From: Lactobacillus sp. HBUAS51381
GTDB taxonomy: Bacteria > Bacillota > Bacilli > Lactobacillales > Lactobacillaceae
Assembly: GCF_012641095.1 (NCBI RefSeq)
Contig: NZ_JAAVSC010000019.1
Span: forward strand, 1-56,117
Direction of reading: 5' to 3'
DNA: 56,117 bases
Below the pieces are notes generated by a model that saw nothing but the letters and a program-made list of their open reading frames with translations, was not told the DNA's origin and ran no database searches. Shown here one piece after another: positions 1 through 8,194 of the stretch. The number at the start of each line of letters is the position of its first letter. The first letter of the stretch is position 1. Made by a program: the position numbers and the translations under genes.

Positions 1-14
1 TGGTTTATCCATAA

Positions 15-43
15 CAAAAACCTCACCAATTTATTTGATGAGG
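15..43 (-). terminator. Rho-independent terminator reading leftwards
   Basis: The arms CCTCA (21-25) and TGAGG (39-43) form a short stem that, on the minus strand, is followed by TTTTTGTT. It would stop leftward transcripts. No minus-strand gene lies immediately to its right, so its source transcript is unclear. It may instead be a boundary element of the adjacent RNA locus. Confidence 0.45.
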
Positions 44-60
44 TAATCATATCGTTTTGC

Positions 61-975
61 GACCATCAATCATAGACGGTCAGTTATTAGGTGCTTACCT
101 ATTAATGGTCAGCGAACGTGTTTAGGGTCGGCCCCCATGTTCATTGGCTAGGTGGCTTTAGACTTGTGGGAAGACTGGCTCATTCGACAATAGAGAGTGC
201 TGCTGAATTCGTCAGTCGACACAGATCAAGTTGTGACCGTACTGTTTAAGCACAGAGCGCTTCTTCTACGGGGAGTGCTATTGGCTTACATGATTTAGTC
301 CCTGTAAGTCCGTTTGCATCGTAAGCGAATTTGCAAGGTCAACGTTCCAGGACCAACAGTAGTCGACTAGTAGAATTAAACAGCGGTTGTGTGCTGCCTG
401 GCGATCCCAAAATAAGGCTGTAACGGCCGTTAACTATAGATGGGAAAATGTCACTGAGACTGAGAAATGCCGTCCGAAGTCCCCCAAAATGGTGGCGCTC
501 AGGGCCCAAGAGCTTGGTCGATTAATTTACCAACCCCCAACCTAGATACACCTCTAACGGCCGATTGCAGCCATCAAGCGCGATGTCGAGAGAACCGAAT
601 GACCGGATAGGCTGCTTACAAGCCAATCCCGGAGGTGGGGTTCAACCCCACACGTCGGCCTGGATCAGGCAATCTTCAGTCTACGCTGATTGTATCTTCT
701 TGCTGGCATAGGGAGGTCGACAAACCATGGTGCGTACCGAAGCATGCGCCCAACTTAGCAAGCAGCGAGGTTCCGGCGTATAGTGGCGGAGAGGGGGAGG
801 TTCAGCCAGTGTCAGTGTCAAGCTTGGTCAAATCCAGCCACGGTTCATCTGTAAACGGCACTGGTGAGCCAAGCTGTGGCAGACGACGTTAACGGAGAGC
901 TTTAGACAAGACAAATAAGAAGCAGTGAGGAGCGGAGTTCTGCTTTGGGAAGCCTATCAAGAGCTGCCAGCTCAT
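61..975 (+). ncRNA. Candidate giant structured non-coding RNA (GOLLD/ROOL size class)
   Basis: No convincing gene lies in the first kilobase. It is instead packed with complementary arms: 61-66/105-110, 114-120/136-142, 256-263/272-279, 283-290/303-310, 635-640/646-651, 699-704/757-762, 729-735/744-750, 821-827/869-875, 919-925/940-946 and 961-965/969-973. Several stems contain G.U pairs when read on the + strand, and these would be A.C mismatches on the minus strand. RNA pairing on + therefore explains them better. One hairpin (635-651) resembles a tRNA T-arm, but no full cloverleaf forms. Size and host group suggest a GOLLD-type RNA (Giant, Ornate, Lake- and Lactobacillales-Derived). That name is an inference, because I cannot run a covariance model. 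Exact ends and promoter were not located, and no U-tract terminator is visible on +. Confidence 0.6.
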
Positions 976-1001
976 CCATGACTAGTCAGCACATTTGGCG
1001 C

Positions 1002-1030
1002 AAAAAAAGACCCCGGCCGGACCAGCCAGG
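1002..1030 (-). terminator. Terminator of the matrixin-like gene
   Basis: On the minus strand a GC-rich stem (CCTGGCT pairing with GGCCGGG) is followed by GTC and seven T residues, 45 bp after the protease stop codon. Confidence 0.8.
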
Positions 1031-1074
1031 ATCTATCTATCAGTCAAATAAGAAAGTTGTTCAGTCGTTCAGGT

Positions 1075-1641
1075 TTAATCGTTGTAGGCGTTTTGTAACC
1101 CAACCTTGTCTTGCCGGTCGATGGAAGCGTAACGGTCAGATGCATACATCACGCTGGATTTGTCGCCGGAATGGCTCAGGCCCAAGGCATGGCCAATTTC
1201 ATGGGTGGCAACGTTAGTCCGTTGATTCTTCGTGTAACCGTACTTGGTTAACAGGCTCCGGTTCAACGTGGACTTAGCAGAAACAATCTGGTTGTTATTG
1301 CTCTTCTTTAAGTAGGAGTAGTTCGTGTAACCAGCCAGCTTACCACTCTTGGTGCTCAATGACTCGGAAGAAGTTAAGGTGATGTCAGCCTTTTCGCCGC
1401 TCTTAGCAGCCTTTAACTGAACGACACCGACTTTGTTCCACCGCTTAACGGCATTCTTCCAAACACTCTTGTAGTACTTGGAAGACGTGTTGGTCTTGTA
1501 AGTAATGGTGGTATCATCCCAGCTCCCCCAGGATGGTGTTGGCTTGCTAGCGGAAGCTAAGATTGTTGAACTGAAACTGGCAAGGGTGAGGACGATAGTG
1601 GCAACGACTAAAACTGTCCATTTCACAACTTTCTTTAACAT
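1075..1641 (-). CDS. Secreted matrixin-like zinc metalloprotease (M10/metzincin)
   Basis: This 188-residue protein is a small exported protease candidate. Residues 1-33 form a signal peptide with a lysine-rich start, a hydrophobic core and an ASA-type cleavage site. The metzincin zinc motif HEIGHALGLSH is at 147-157, with three histidines and the catalytic glutamate, and a VMY Met-turn follows at about 164-166. The start was chosen at MLKK because an AGAGG ribosome site sits just upstream; the longer upstream extension looks non-coding. It should act outside the cell or at the wall, and its substrate is unknown. It is monocistronic, with its own terminator. The family call rests on the motif and is firm; the role is not. 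Confidence 0.85.
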   Translation of the reverse strand: MLKKVVKWTVLVVATIVLTLASFSSTILASASKPTPSWGSWDDTTITYKTNTSSKYYKSVWKNAVKRWNKVGVVQLKAAKSGEKADITLTSSESLSTKSGKLAGYTNYSYLKKSNNNQIVSAKSTLNRSLLTKYGYTKNQRTNVATHEIGHALGLSHSGDKSSVMYASDRYASIDRQDKVGLQNAYND

Positions 1642-1870
1642 TTGAATGACCTCTTTCTTAATTTCCGAACGTTTTACAATTCGGTTGTGTAATATCTTAT
1701 TGACTATCGTTAGTATAAATCGGGTCATGGAAGAGTAGTTATGCCATAATGTCGAGTGTGGATAGTTTCCGGGGGACAATCTTGTCGATGTGGATATAAA
1801 TGGGCAAAAAAGGCCGCCAACACCGCGAAAATCGTTACACATCGGGCATTGTGGCCACTTGAAAAATCAT

Positions 1871-1958
1871 AAAAAAAGCGCCTTCACAAATTGATTTGAA
1901 GACAAAAAAATAGCGGCTAAAGTAGAACTCTTTTTTTCGAGTCACTTTAACCACTATT
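1871..1958 (-). terminator. Tandem terminators after the YbjQ-family gene
   Basis: Reading leftwards, a long stem (ATAGTGGTTAAAGT with ACTTTAGCCGCTAT) ends in a T7 run near 1904-1910. A second hairpin (CTTCAAAT with ATTTGTGAAG) ends in T7 near 1871-1877. The remainder of 1642-2026 is leader and promoter space for the protease gene; no other feature was seen there. Confidence 0.75.
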
Positions 1959-2026
1959 TTTATAAACTAAATTATATTAAAGCGTAACGAACATTCAATG
2001 GTAACACATCGCTGAATGTGGGGTAA

Positions 2027-2347
2027 TCATTTATATTTGACGGCTGTTCCGTAGGCGGCCACGGATTGCATATCCGTTCCAATGGACCCGGAATCAAACC
2101 GCATCATCACCACGGCGTCGGCACCCATCGCAGCCGCGTTGGTGCGTAGCCGTTCGATGGCGATGTTCCGCGATTCATTCAACATCTTGGTATAATCCTT
2201 GATCTCACCACCCACCACGTTTTTCAGGGAAGCGCCAATGTTGCGCATGATATTCTTAGACTGCGTCGTTAGACCAAAGACTTCACCGAGAACTTCGTAG
2301 TCCTGACCGGGAATTCTTTCCGTCGTGGTGACTAAAATTTCTGCCAT
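2027..2347 (-). CDS. YbjQ/UPF0145 family protein
   Basis: A 106-residue soluble protein starting [10 protein letters not shown]. It matches the YbjQ (UPF0145) family, annotated as heavy-metal-binding-like. Typical features are the early [12 protein letters not shown] segment, a central helix rich in Arg and Asn ([13 protein letters not shown]), the [11 protein letters not shown] strand and the terminal AYGTAVKY strand. The ATG at 2347 was chosen because GAGGAGG lies 9 nt upstream; an in-frame ATG six bases earlier abuts the ribosome site. Members are thought to form ring-shaped pentamers, but their role is unsettled. A shorter paralogue lies at 16376-16654. Confidence 0.85.
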   Translation of the reverse strand: MAEILVTTTERIPGQDYEVLGEVFGLTTQSKNIMRNIGASLKNVVGGEIKDYTKMLNESRNIAIERLRTNAAAMGADAVVMMRFDSGSIGTDMQSVAAYGTAVKYK

Positions 2348-2654
2348 AATGTTCATCCTCCTCAAGGTTCTTGACCATCATGTTACCGGTTTTAGCCAAG
2401 AAATACAATGCTGTCAAAATCCGAAGAAAATTCAACGATTTTTGACCGCCTAAGCTGATTAAATTTTTGAATAAATACACGCATTTTCGGCTATTTATTC
2501 GCTCACAGGCCCTTATCAATCCGAATAATGAATAATCCGTTGGTTAACTGAGTATGAAGAAAAACTCACAAACAATATTAACTGTTAATTATACGTCTGA
2601 CGTGCTAAAGTAACTTTACGGAGGCCTACTAAGGGGCCCTACAAAGGAGTAACT
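2348..2654. other. Intergenic region between divergent genes
   Basis: About 300 bp of A+T-rich sequence separates two divergent genes and must carry both promoters. A TATAAT-like stretch (TTATAC, about 2588) precedes the rightward gene. Just before its ribosome site is a short palindromic patch, GGCCTACTAAGGGGCC (about 2623-2638). No gene or RNA was recognised. Confidence 0.4.
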
Positions 2655-3242
2655 ATGACTGACGACAATAACCCACCACGAACTTTCACATCCCAAGAGA
2701 TGCGTAAGCAACCATTATCGAACCAGGATCGTGACATTATTGACCGTTTCTTAGCTTCCCGTCAGGCTCACCGTCAACTGACCATTGAGGTTGAGCGTCA
2801 GTTGCGCGAACCTCTGAATCACTATCAACACCAGCGTTTGTTCTATCAAGACGTCAGTGACTTAACGCATTTTCGGTTAAACTTCTTTCAACACATCGGT
2901 CACTTTTTACAAAAGTCGGTGGCCGTGACCTACCAATTGGAGTTCTGGGATCGCAAGTCACACCGCAAGCTTAGTTTCCCCTCATCGGAGCTCTTACGGG
3001 CTGACCAGTGTGCCATTGAGCTGGGAACGGCGGTGGAGACGATTACCTACGAAAAGTTGGGATACAAGTTACGCCGCACGTTCGATATTCAGAACCGGCA
3101 TTTATATTGGCAAAAGTCCCAATTCTATGTCAACGGGCAACCCTATCCCTTCGTCGATGGATTGATGCTCCTTCAGCAACGCTTAGAAGTTCGCACATTC
3201 TGGTTGCGTGACTCGTTGCTACACATCAGGGATTTCACTTAA
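2655..3242 (+). CDS. Hypothetical protein, 195 aa
   Basis: I do not recognise this protein. It has no signal peptide or membrane segment. The first 60 residues are charged and rich in Gln and Arg (RQAHRQLTIEVERQLREPLNHYQHQR), probably helical. The rest has alternating aromatic and charged residues that look beta-rich (HLYWQKSQFYVNGQPYPFVDG). The start is supported by AAAGGAG 6 nt before the ATG, and a strong terminator follows directly, so it is a single-gene unit. Codon use resembles its neighbours, so it looks native. Confidence 0.7.
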   Translation: MTDDNNPPRTFTSQEMRKQPLSNQDRDIIDRFLASRQAHRQLTIEVERQLREPLNHYQHQRLFYQDVSDLTHFRLNFFQHIGHFLQKSVAVTYQLEFWDRKSHRKLSFPSSELLRADQCAIELGTAVETITYEKLGYKLRRTFDIQNRHLYWQKSQFYVNGQPYPFVDGLMLLQQRLEVRTFWLRDSLLHIRDFT

Positions 3243-3253
3243 ATTAAATGCTC

Positions 3254-3295
3254 AGCGTGAGCCAGAGGATGGACATCCTTGGGCTCACGCTTTTT
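3254..3295 (+). terminator. Strong Rho-independent terminator
   Basis: AGCGTGAGCC pairs with GGGCTCACGCT, with an inner AGGATG/CATCCT stem, followed by TTTTT. It ends the 195-aa gene. Confidence 0.9.
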
Positions 3296-3320
3296 GATGA
3301 CAGCGGGTTAACCGAAAACT

Positions 3321-3356
3321 AAAAAAATCCAACCACAATCGTCGTGAGGTTGGATT
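3321..3356 (-). terminator. Terminator for the leftward 114-aa gene
   Basis: On the minus strand AATCCAACC pairs with GGTTGGATT, followed by a run of T residues. It lies directly after the stop codon at 3359. Confidence 0.85.
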
Positions 3357-3358
3357 CA

Positions 3359-3703
3359 TTAGTTTGCTGATGATTGGGCCGCTAAGATTGTCGCTAATCT
3401 TCGTTTAGTTGCGCCAATTTGACCGCGTAAGAGCTCGGTGTGGCTGACGGGGACAATATTGGCTAGTCGGCGCTGATGGCCACTAGCGGCAAGAATATCC
3501 GCATCTACAACGTAAATGGTCGTTGGGTCAATCTGCAAATCCCAGTGGTGTTCAGCGCGAACGGACTGGGGTGATAGGGACAGGGCGGTAATCAGGCTCT
3601 GACAAAAGCGATCGATCAGGGCAGCATCGACAATGGTATTCCCAGTCAAGGTTGGCTGAAACTTACCGCTGAGGATGTCACCGATCACTTTGATTTCAGG
3701 CAT
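3359..3703 (-). CDS. Hypothetical protein, 114 aa
   Basis: A small, probably cytosolic protein beginning MPEIKVIGDILSGKF. I do not recognise a family. The sequence is a hydrophobic and charged mix ending in a basic helical tail (GATKRRLATILAAQ). The ATG at 3703 is chosen because GGAGG lies 7 nt upstream; the frame stays open another 23 codons upstream but without a ribosome site. It has its own terminator. Confidence 0.65.
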   Translation of the reverse strand: MPEIKVIGDILSGKFQPTLTGNTIVDAALIDRFCQSLITALSLSPQSVRAEHHWDLQIDPTTIYVVDADILAASGHQRRLANIVPVSHTELLRGQIGATKRRLATILAAQSSAN

Positions 3704-3825
3704 AGGGGTTCCTCCAATTTTAATGATGCCCCATTTTAACACGGGACATCGTGGAACAGGACCGATTATCACAGAGCTTAGCGAAACTTTAAAATTACAT
3801 CAATAAATAATTAACGACGGGCAAT

Positions 3826-4533
3826 TCAGTCGAAGATAAGCAGGCCGAGAATTAACTGCGCGACACTCGTTGTCACCAGCCGATAGCGTACGTTGATCTT
3901 GGGTTGAAGCCACCAGAAGGCGAGGGCGAAGATTGCGGCGATAACGTGTCGCCATGAAAACCCTGAAATGAACAGGGTGATTACCAGAACGGCCGGTGTC
4001 ACCAGTGTCCAGCGCCAGTCACGGTCGGCGGGTAAATAGTTTCTCTCGAAGAACAGCAGGTAGCTGGCCACCAGAGGAAGCAAAGGCAACAGGAACTGCA
4101 TGGCCAGGTAGTGGTTACGTAAGAAGAAGAGGATGACCGGGACGCCGCCACCCGCCAAAAAACTGAAAACGATGAGACCGTAAGCCGATTGTAGTCCCAG
4201 TTGGGGGATGCAGGCGAGCACCAAGAACACGCAAAGTAACAGGGCGAATAGCTGAATCAAATGGTCATGTGGCGCAGCAAGTAGTCCCAACGTCGCAGCC
4301 GCTACGACCAGGATGGGTCCAATGTGCGACTGAAATTGCCGGTTGAGGATTAAAAAATAACCGGCCGCTAGCAGCATGCCGTAGCCGCCCAGATAAAATT
4401 TCACGTCGGTCGCGAGCGGAGTGCCTGTGGACGCGGTCGAGCCGGCGACCCACCAGAGAATATTTTGAAAAAAGGCAAAGATGAACAGTTGTTGGACCGT
4501 TCGATTTTTAAAGAAGGCCATGATTGGACTCAT
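3826..4533 (-). CDS. Hypothetical multi-pass membrane protein
   Basis: A 235-residue protein made almost entirely of hydrophobic segments. About seven to eight membrane helices are visible, for example LFIFAFFQNILWWVAG, ILVVAAATLGLLAA, LFALLLCVFLVLACI and LVTTSVAQLILGLLIF. There are no motifs of a known transporter or enzyme. The ATG at 4533 follows a GGAG site by 7 nt; a TTG seven codons earlier is less likely. It is transcribed away from metK with no partner gene. Function unknown. Confidence 0.7.
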   Translation of the reverse strand: MSPIMAFFKNRTVQQLFIFAFFQNILWWVAGSTASTGTPLATDVKFYLGGYGMLLAAGYFLILNRQFQSHIGPILVVAAATLGLLAAPHDHLIQLFALLLCVFLVLACIPQLGLQSAYGLIVFSFLAGGGVPVILFFLRNHYLAMQFLLPLLPLVASYLLFFERNYLPADRDWRWTLVTPAVLVITLFISGFSWRHVIAAIFALAFWWLQPKINVRYRLVTTSVAQLILGLLIFD

Positions 4534-4632
4534 GGAATCGCTCCATTTCAACAAATTTTAGTATTGTCTTTTATAATAGATATTGTTTCGTGCGTGGTCA
4601 ATCATTCTTTTCAAAAAAAACGGGTGCTTTCT

Positions 4633-4660
4633 TTTAACGGTCCGTAATCTATGTTAGAAT
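4633..4660 (+). promoter_or_regulatory. Probable metK promoter (extended -10)
   Basis: TGTTAGAAT (4652-4660) is an extended -10 box with a weak TTTAAC -35 about 16 bp upstream. Initiation would fall a few bases ahead of the riboswitch. Confidence 0.55.
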
Positions 4661-4674
4661 GCTTAAGTTATGAG

Positions 4675-4775
4675 TCAATTCCCGATAGGATTCACGCATC
4701 TCAGTGAAGCTGCCTTGTAACCGACTGACGCGAGATTATCGGTCAACTCGTCGTCAACACTATCTAGGGGGAATA
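4675..4775 (+). promoter_or_regulatory. SMK box (SAM-III) riboswitch upstream of metK
   Basis: The leader contains TTCCCGATAGGATTC, then GCTGCCTTGTAACCG and, just before the start codon, AGGGGGAATA. These are the SMK-box core segments known from enterococcal and lactobacillal metK. The 5' TTCCC can pair with GGGAA of the ribosome site, hiding it when S-adenosylmethionine binds. An extra hairpin of about 40 nt (around 4722-4760) sits between core and ribosome site. The expected output is translational repression of SAM synthetase when SAM is plentiful. Confidence 0.9.
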
Positions 4776-4779
4776 TCCA

Positions 4780-5967
4780 TTGCAAGAAAGACATTTATTT
4801 ACATCAGAATCCGTCTCAGAGGGACATCCAGATAAAATCGCCGACCAGATCAGCGATGCCATCTTGGACGCCTTATTGGCCCAAGATCCGGACTCTCGGG
4901 TGGCCTGTGAAACGTCCGTGACCACCGGTTTAGTGCTGGTTTTCGGTGAAATTTCAACGAAGGCCTATGTCGATATCCAAAAGGTTGTCCGTCAAACGAT
5001 TAAGGAAATCGGGTACACGGACGGCCAATATGGCTTTGACGGCGACAACTGTGCCGTTTTGGTCGCTATCGATGAACAATCGCCCGATATCGCGCAGGGG
5101 GTCGATGACTCCTACGAGACGCGTGAAGGGGACGAAGATCCATTAGATAAGATTGGTGCCGGAGATCAAGGCCTTATGTTTGGCTATGCCATTGATGAGA
5201 CCCCGGAATTAATGCCACTACCGATTACGCTCAGTCACGCCCTCATGCGGCGGATTGCCAGCTTACGGAAGATGGGCACCATTGACTATTTACGGCCAGA
5301 CGCTAAGGCGGAAGTCACCGTTGAATACGACGATGACGGCAAGCCATTGCGGGTCGACACGGTGGTTCTAAGTACCCAGCACGATCCCGACGTCACGTTG
5401 GATCAGATTCGGCAAGATGTGATCGATCAGGTCGTTAAGGAAGTCATTCCAGCCAAGTTGTTGGATGATCGGACCAAGTACTTCATTAATCCTACCGGTC
5501 GTTTCGTCATCGGGGGTCCTCAAGGGGATGCCGGGTTGACGGGTCGGAAGATTATCGTGGACACGTACGGTGGCGCCGCCCATCATGGTGGGGGAGCCTT
5601 CTCCGGTAAGGACGCCACGAAGGTGGACCGGTCGGCTAGTTACGCCGCCCGCTACATCGCCAAGAACATCGTGGCTGCCAAGTTGGCCAGCGAATGTGAA
5701 GTTCAGATTGCCTACGCCATTGGGGTAGCGGAACCCGTTTCCGTTTCCATCAATACGTTTGGTACTGGGACGGTTTCGGAGGCTAAATTGGCCCAAGCCG
5801 TTCGTCAGATCTTTGACCTGCGCCCAGCCGGAATCATCAAGATGCTGGACCTGAAGCGGCCAATCTACAAGCAAACCGCTGCGTACGGTCACTTTGGTCG
5901 GACCGACATTGACTTGCCTTGGGAACACACCGACAAGGTCGATGCGTTAAAGGCGGCCTGCAAATAA
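4780..5967 (+). CDS. metK: S-adenosylmethionine synthetase
   Basis: Converts ATP and L-methionine to S-adenosylmethionine, phosphate and pyrophosphate in the cytosol. The 395-residue length is normal. Visible motifs are the ATP-binding GHPDK (15-19), the hexapeptide region [12 protein letters not shown] (126-137) and the glycine loop GGGAFSGKD (270-278). The start is TTG at 4780, 9 nt after the GGGGG ribosome site that the SMK box sequesters. The weak start codon and the riboswitch together should keep expression tightly matched to SAM. It is monocistronic with its own terminator. Confidence 0.98.
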   Translation: MQERHLFTSESVSEGHPDKIADQISDAILDALLAQDPDSRVACETSVTTGLVLVFGEISTKAYVDIQKVVRQTIKEIGYTDGQYGFDGDNCAVLVAIDEQSPDIAQGVDDSYETREGDEDPLDKIGAGDQGLMFGYAIDETPELMPLPITLSHALMRRIASLRKMGTIDYLRPDAKAEVTVEYDDDGKPLRVDTVVLSTQHDPDVTLDQIRQDVIDQVVKEVIPAKLLDDRTKYFINPTGRFVIGGPQGDAGLTGRKIIVDTYGGAAHHGGGAFSGKDATKVDRSASYAARYIAKNIVAAKLASECEVQIAYAIGVAEPVSVSINTFGTGTVSEAKLAQAVRQIFDLRPAGIIKMLDLKRPIYKQTAAYGHFGRTDIDLPWEHTDKVDALKAACK

Positions 5968-5995
5968 GTCCCACATAAACGATAAGTAACGTTCA

Positions 5996-6039
5996 AATCC
6001 CGTTAGCCTGGCTCTGTAGCCGGCTAGTGGGATTTTTTT
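5996..6039 (+). terminator. metK terminator
   Basis: AATCCC and TTAGCC arms pair with GGCTA and GGGATT, followed by TTTTTTT. Confidence 0.85.
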
Positions 6040-6142
6040 ACAGGTCGAGTTTGCGTATTACCTTAAGCCGGTCGAGGCGACGTTAAGTCCGTCGCTGATC
6101 TGACATGTTTGAGCCCCTTCACTGGTTTCTTGCCTTCAGGGG

Positions 6143-6195
6143 TTGTATTTTTAGCGGTGACCCGTGATAATGTAAAGTATTACTGTTTCAAACAG
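6143..6195 (+). promoter_or_regulatory. Promoter with downstream palindromic operator for the MFS exporter
   Basis: TTGTAT (6143-6148) and GATAAT (6166-6171) are spaced by 17 bp. Immediately downstream lie TAATGTAAAGTATTA (6168-6182) and the perfect palindrome CTGTTTCAAACAG (6183-6195). A repressor binding there would block initiation. No TetR or MarR gene is adjacent, so the regulator is unknown. Confidence 0.55.
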
Positions 6196-6264
6196 AATTT
6201 GGGAAGTAGCGCGCTTGGCTACTCAGTTTCGTTGTGTGGTGGGGCCCAACGGTAGGAGGAAATT

Positions 6265-7746
6265 ATGGAAAAGAAACAAACGAACGTTAAAGTTGTAACG
6301 ATTGCCGTGTTCGTGGCAACGTTCATGTCCGCCGTTGAAGGAACCATCGTCTCAACCGCCATGCCAACCATTGTGGGGGACCTACGGGGGGTGGCCCTGA
6401 TGAACTGGGTCTTCTCGATTTTCTTATTGACCAGTGCCATTGCGACGCCCATCTATGGCAAATTAGCCGATACGATGGGGCGGAAGGTCGTCTTTCTGGT
6501 GGGCCTATTGATCTTCGTCGTGGGGTCCACGTTATCGGGGATGTCCCACAGCATGGAAACCCTGATTGCCTGGCGGGCGCTGCAAGGAATAGGTGCCGGC
6601 GCAATCATGCCGGTCTCCTTTACCATTTTGGCCGATATTTATCCGGTGGAACAACGCGCGCGCGTCATGGGTCTCAACGGGTCGGCCTGGGGGATCGCAG
6701 CGGTGGTTGCGCCGTTACTAGGGGGATTCATTGTGGACCAACTCAGTTGGCACTGGATCTTCTTCATCAACATTCCGATTGGGATCATCACGATGGGCTT
6801 GATTTGGGTCTATCTGAATGAAAACACCCAACGTAAGGCCTTCAGTATGGACTGGGCCGGTTGTATTTGGCTATCCGTGGGCCTACTAGCGGTTATGTTG
6901 ACATTCCAGTTGCTCGGTGAAGGTGACCTGAACATGATGTGGGTGGTCTTCGGCTTTATCGTGGCCATCATCGCGTTTTGGGCGTTCATTCGCCAGGAAA
7001 AGCGGGTGAACGACCCGTTAATTCCCATGGCATTGTTTAGCAACCGAACCTTCGTGGTGCAAAACTTAATTGCAGCGCTATTGAGTGGGTTTATTATGGG
7101 CTTTGAGGTCTACCTGCCAACCTGGACGCAGGGGCTACTCGGCCTGAAGGCGTCCGAGGCCGGGTTTGCGATTACCCCGAGTTCTCTGATGTGGATTGTG
7201 GGTTCCTTTATCGCCGGGAAATTATTGATGAAGCGGTCACCTTACCAAATCGTTAATATTAGCCTGACGTTGGTTTTGATTGGGGCGGTTACGATGGCCG
7301 TTATTCCCGCAACCACACCATTCTGGAGCTTCTTCGTGATTGCCGCCATCTGTGGGACTGGCTTTGGGATTACGATTACCACCACTACCGTTACGGTACA
7401 GAGCAAGGTGGCCGTCGATGAGATTGGGGTCGCGACATCATTCAACACGTTGGCTCGGACTCTGGGACAGACGGTGATGGTCTCCATCCTGGGAATTATC
7501 ATGAACGTCGCCATGGCACGCGGGGTCGCGAGTCATGCCGGGACTTCCATGGCAATGATGAATAAGTTGATTAACCCACAGACGGCTAAAGCGTTGCCAG
7601 CCCACCTTTTACCGACGTTACATGGTATCCTGTACCAAGGGTTACACCTGATCTTCATTGCGGGGGCGTTGCTGATCGTGCTGTCCTTTGTGGTCAACGT
7701 CTTTGATCGCCGAGAAACACAAAGCCTTAGCGATCACCAAGCGTAA
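6265..7746 (+). CDS. DHA2-family MFS multidrug exporter
   Basis: A 493-residue integral membrane proton antiporter of the 14-helix EmrB/QacA type. The N-terminal segment VAVFVATFMSAVEGTIVSTAMPTI is characteristic. Motif A appears as GKLADTMGRKVV at about 67-78. The antiporter motif C region reads APLLGGFIVDQLSWHWIFF. Fourteen hydrophobic spans can be counted. The ATG follows GGAGGAAATT. It most likely exports drugs or other toxic amphiphiles. It stands alone behind a promoter with a palindromic operator, which suggests inducible expression. The substrate cannot be read from sequence. Confidence 0.9.
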   Translation: MEKKQTNVKVVTIAVFVATFMSAVEGTIVSTAMPTIVGDLRGVALMNWVFSIFLLTSAIATPIYGKLADTMGRKVVFLVGLLIFVVGSTLSGMSHSMETLIAWRALQGIGAGAIMPVSFTILADIYPVEQRARVMGLNGSAWGIAAVVAPLLGGFIVDQLSWHWIFFINIPIGIITMGLIWVYLNENTQRKAFSMDWAGCIWLSVGLLAVMLTFQLLGEGDLNMMWVVFGFIVAIIAFWAFIRQEKRVNDPLIPMALFSNRTFVVQNLIAALLSGFIMGFEVYLPTWTQGLLGLKASEAGFAITPSSLMWIVGSFIAGKLLMKRSPYQIVNISLTLVLIGAVTMAVIPATTPFWSFFVIAAICGTGFGITITTTTVTVQSKVAVDEIGVATSFNTLARTLGQTVMVSILGIIMNVAMARGVASHAGTSMAMMNKLINPQTAKALPAHLLPTLHGILYQGLHLIFIAGALLIVLSFVVNVFDRRETQSLSDHQA

Positions 7747-7812
7747 TTATTCCCGTTTTAAAGGGGAGTAAGGTATAATGGTTCTAAATGACCGAGAGTG
7801 GAGGCGAAGAAA

Positions 7813-8142
7813 ATGTTCGAAAAAAATCATGCACGTTATGCCAGTTATGGCACCGTTGCGGTTCTACCCGGCGACATGATCGACGCCGTTTGGAAGATTA
7901 TCGACCACGATCTTCAAGGGGTCTTCCCGTTGGAGAATTTATTGACGTTTAAACTTCACAACAATCAAGGGACGACAACGTTTGAATACGTTCAAATGGA
8001 TGCGAACAATCATCCTGGCGCGCTAAGTGCAGGGGTTGATACCAATTTCGCCTATACACCCGAGTTGCCGGAGACGGTATTGGCTTACGATGATGGCGAC
8101 AGTCAGATTATTCTGTTGCCGTCCGAGACGGCGGATCACTAG
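7813..8142 (+). CDS. Small DUF960-like protein
   Basis: A 109-residue cytosolic protein beginning MFEKNHARYASYGTVAVLPGD. Its N-terminus and the VWKIIDHDLQG segment resemble the DUF960 family of Gram-positive bacteria, whose function is not known. The ATG at 7813 is chosen because GGAGG precedes it by 8 nt; a GTG five codons upstream overlaps that ribosome site. A TATAAT box at 7774-7779 gives it its own promoter. The family match is from memory of the pattern and is moderately sure. Confidence 0.7.
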   Translation: MFEKNHARYASYGTVAVLPGDMIDAVWKIIDHDLQGVFPLENLLTFKLHNNQGTTTFEYVQMDANNHPGALSAGVDTNFAYTPELPETVLAYDDGDSQIILLPSETADH

Positions 8143-8146
8143 ACAC

Positions 8147-8186
8147 AAAAGCTCCCGCAAACCCAGTGGTTTGCGGGAGCTTTTTT
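8147..8186. terminator. Bidirectional terminator between convergent genes
   Basis: AAAAGCTCCCGCAAACC pairs with GGTTTGCGGGAGCTTTTTT. It serves the small gene on the left and the kinase on the right. Confidence 0.92.
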
Positions 8187-8194
8187 CAAGTTAT

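Noticed and set aside
425-436. 12-bp palindrome TAACGGCCGTTA as an operator
   Set aside because: It falls inside the structured RNA candidate and is more simply part of its helices.
631-655. tRNA T-arm-like hairpin (GTGGGG-TTCAA-CCCCAC)
   Set aside because: No matching acceptor, D-arm or anticodon arm could be built around it, so it is treated as part of the larger RNA.
635-892. Open frame of 85 codons in the first kilobase
   Set aside because: No ribosome site, low-complexity polar translation and overlap with many RNA helices. The frame at 945-1217 was rejected for the same reasons and also overlaps the matrixin gene.
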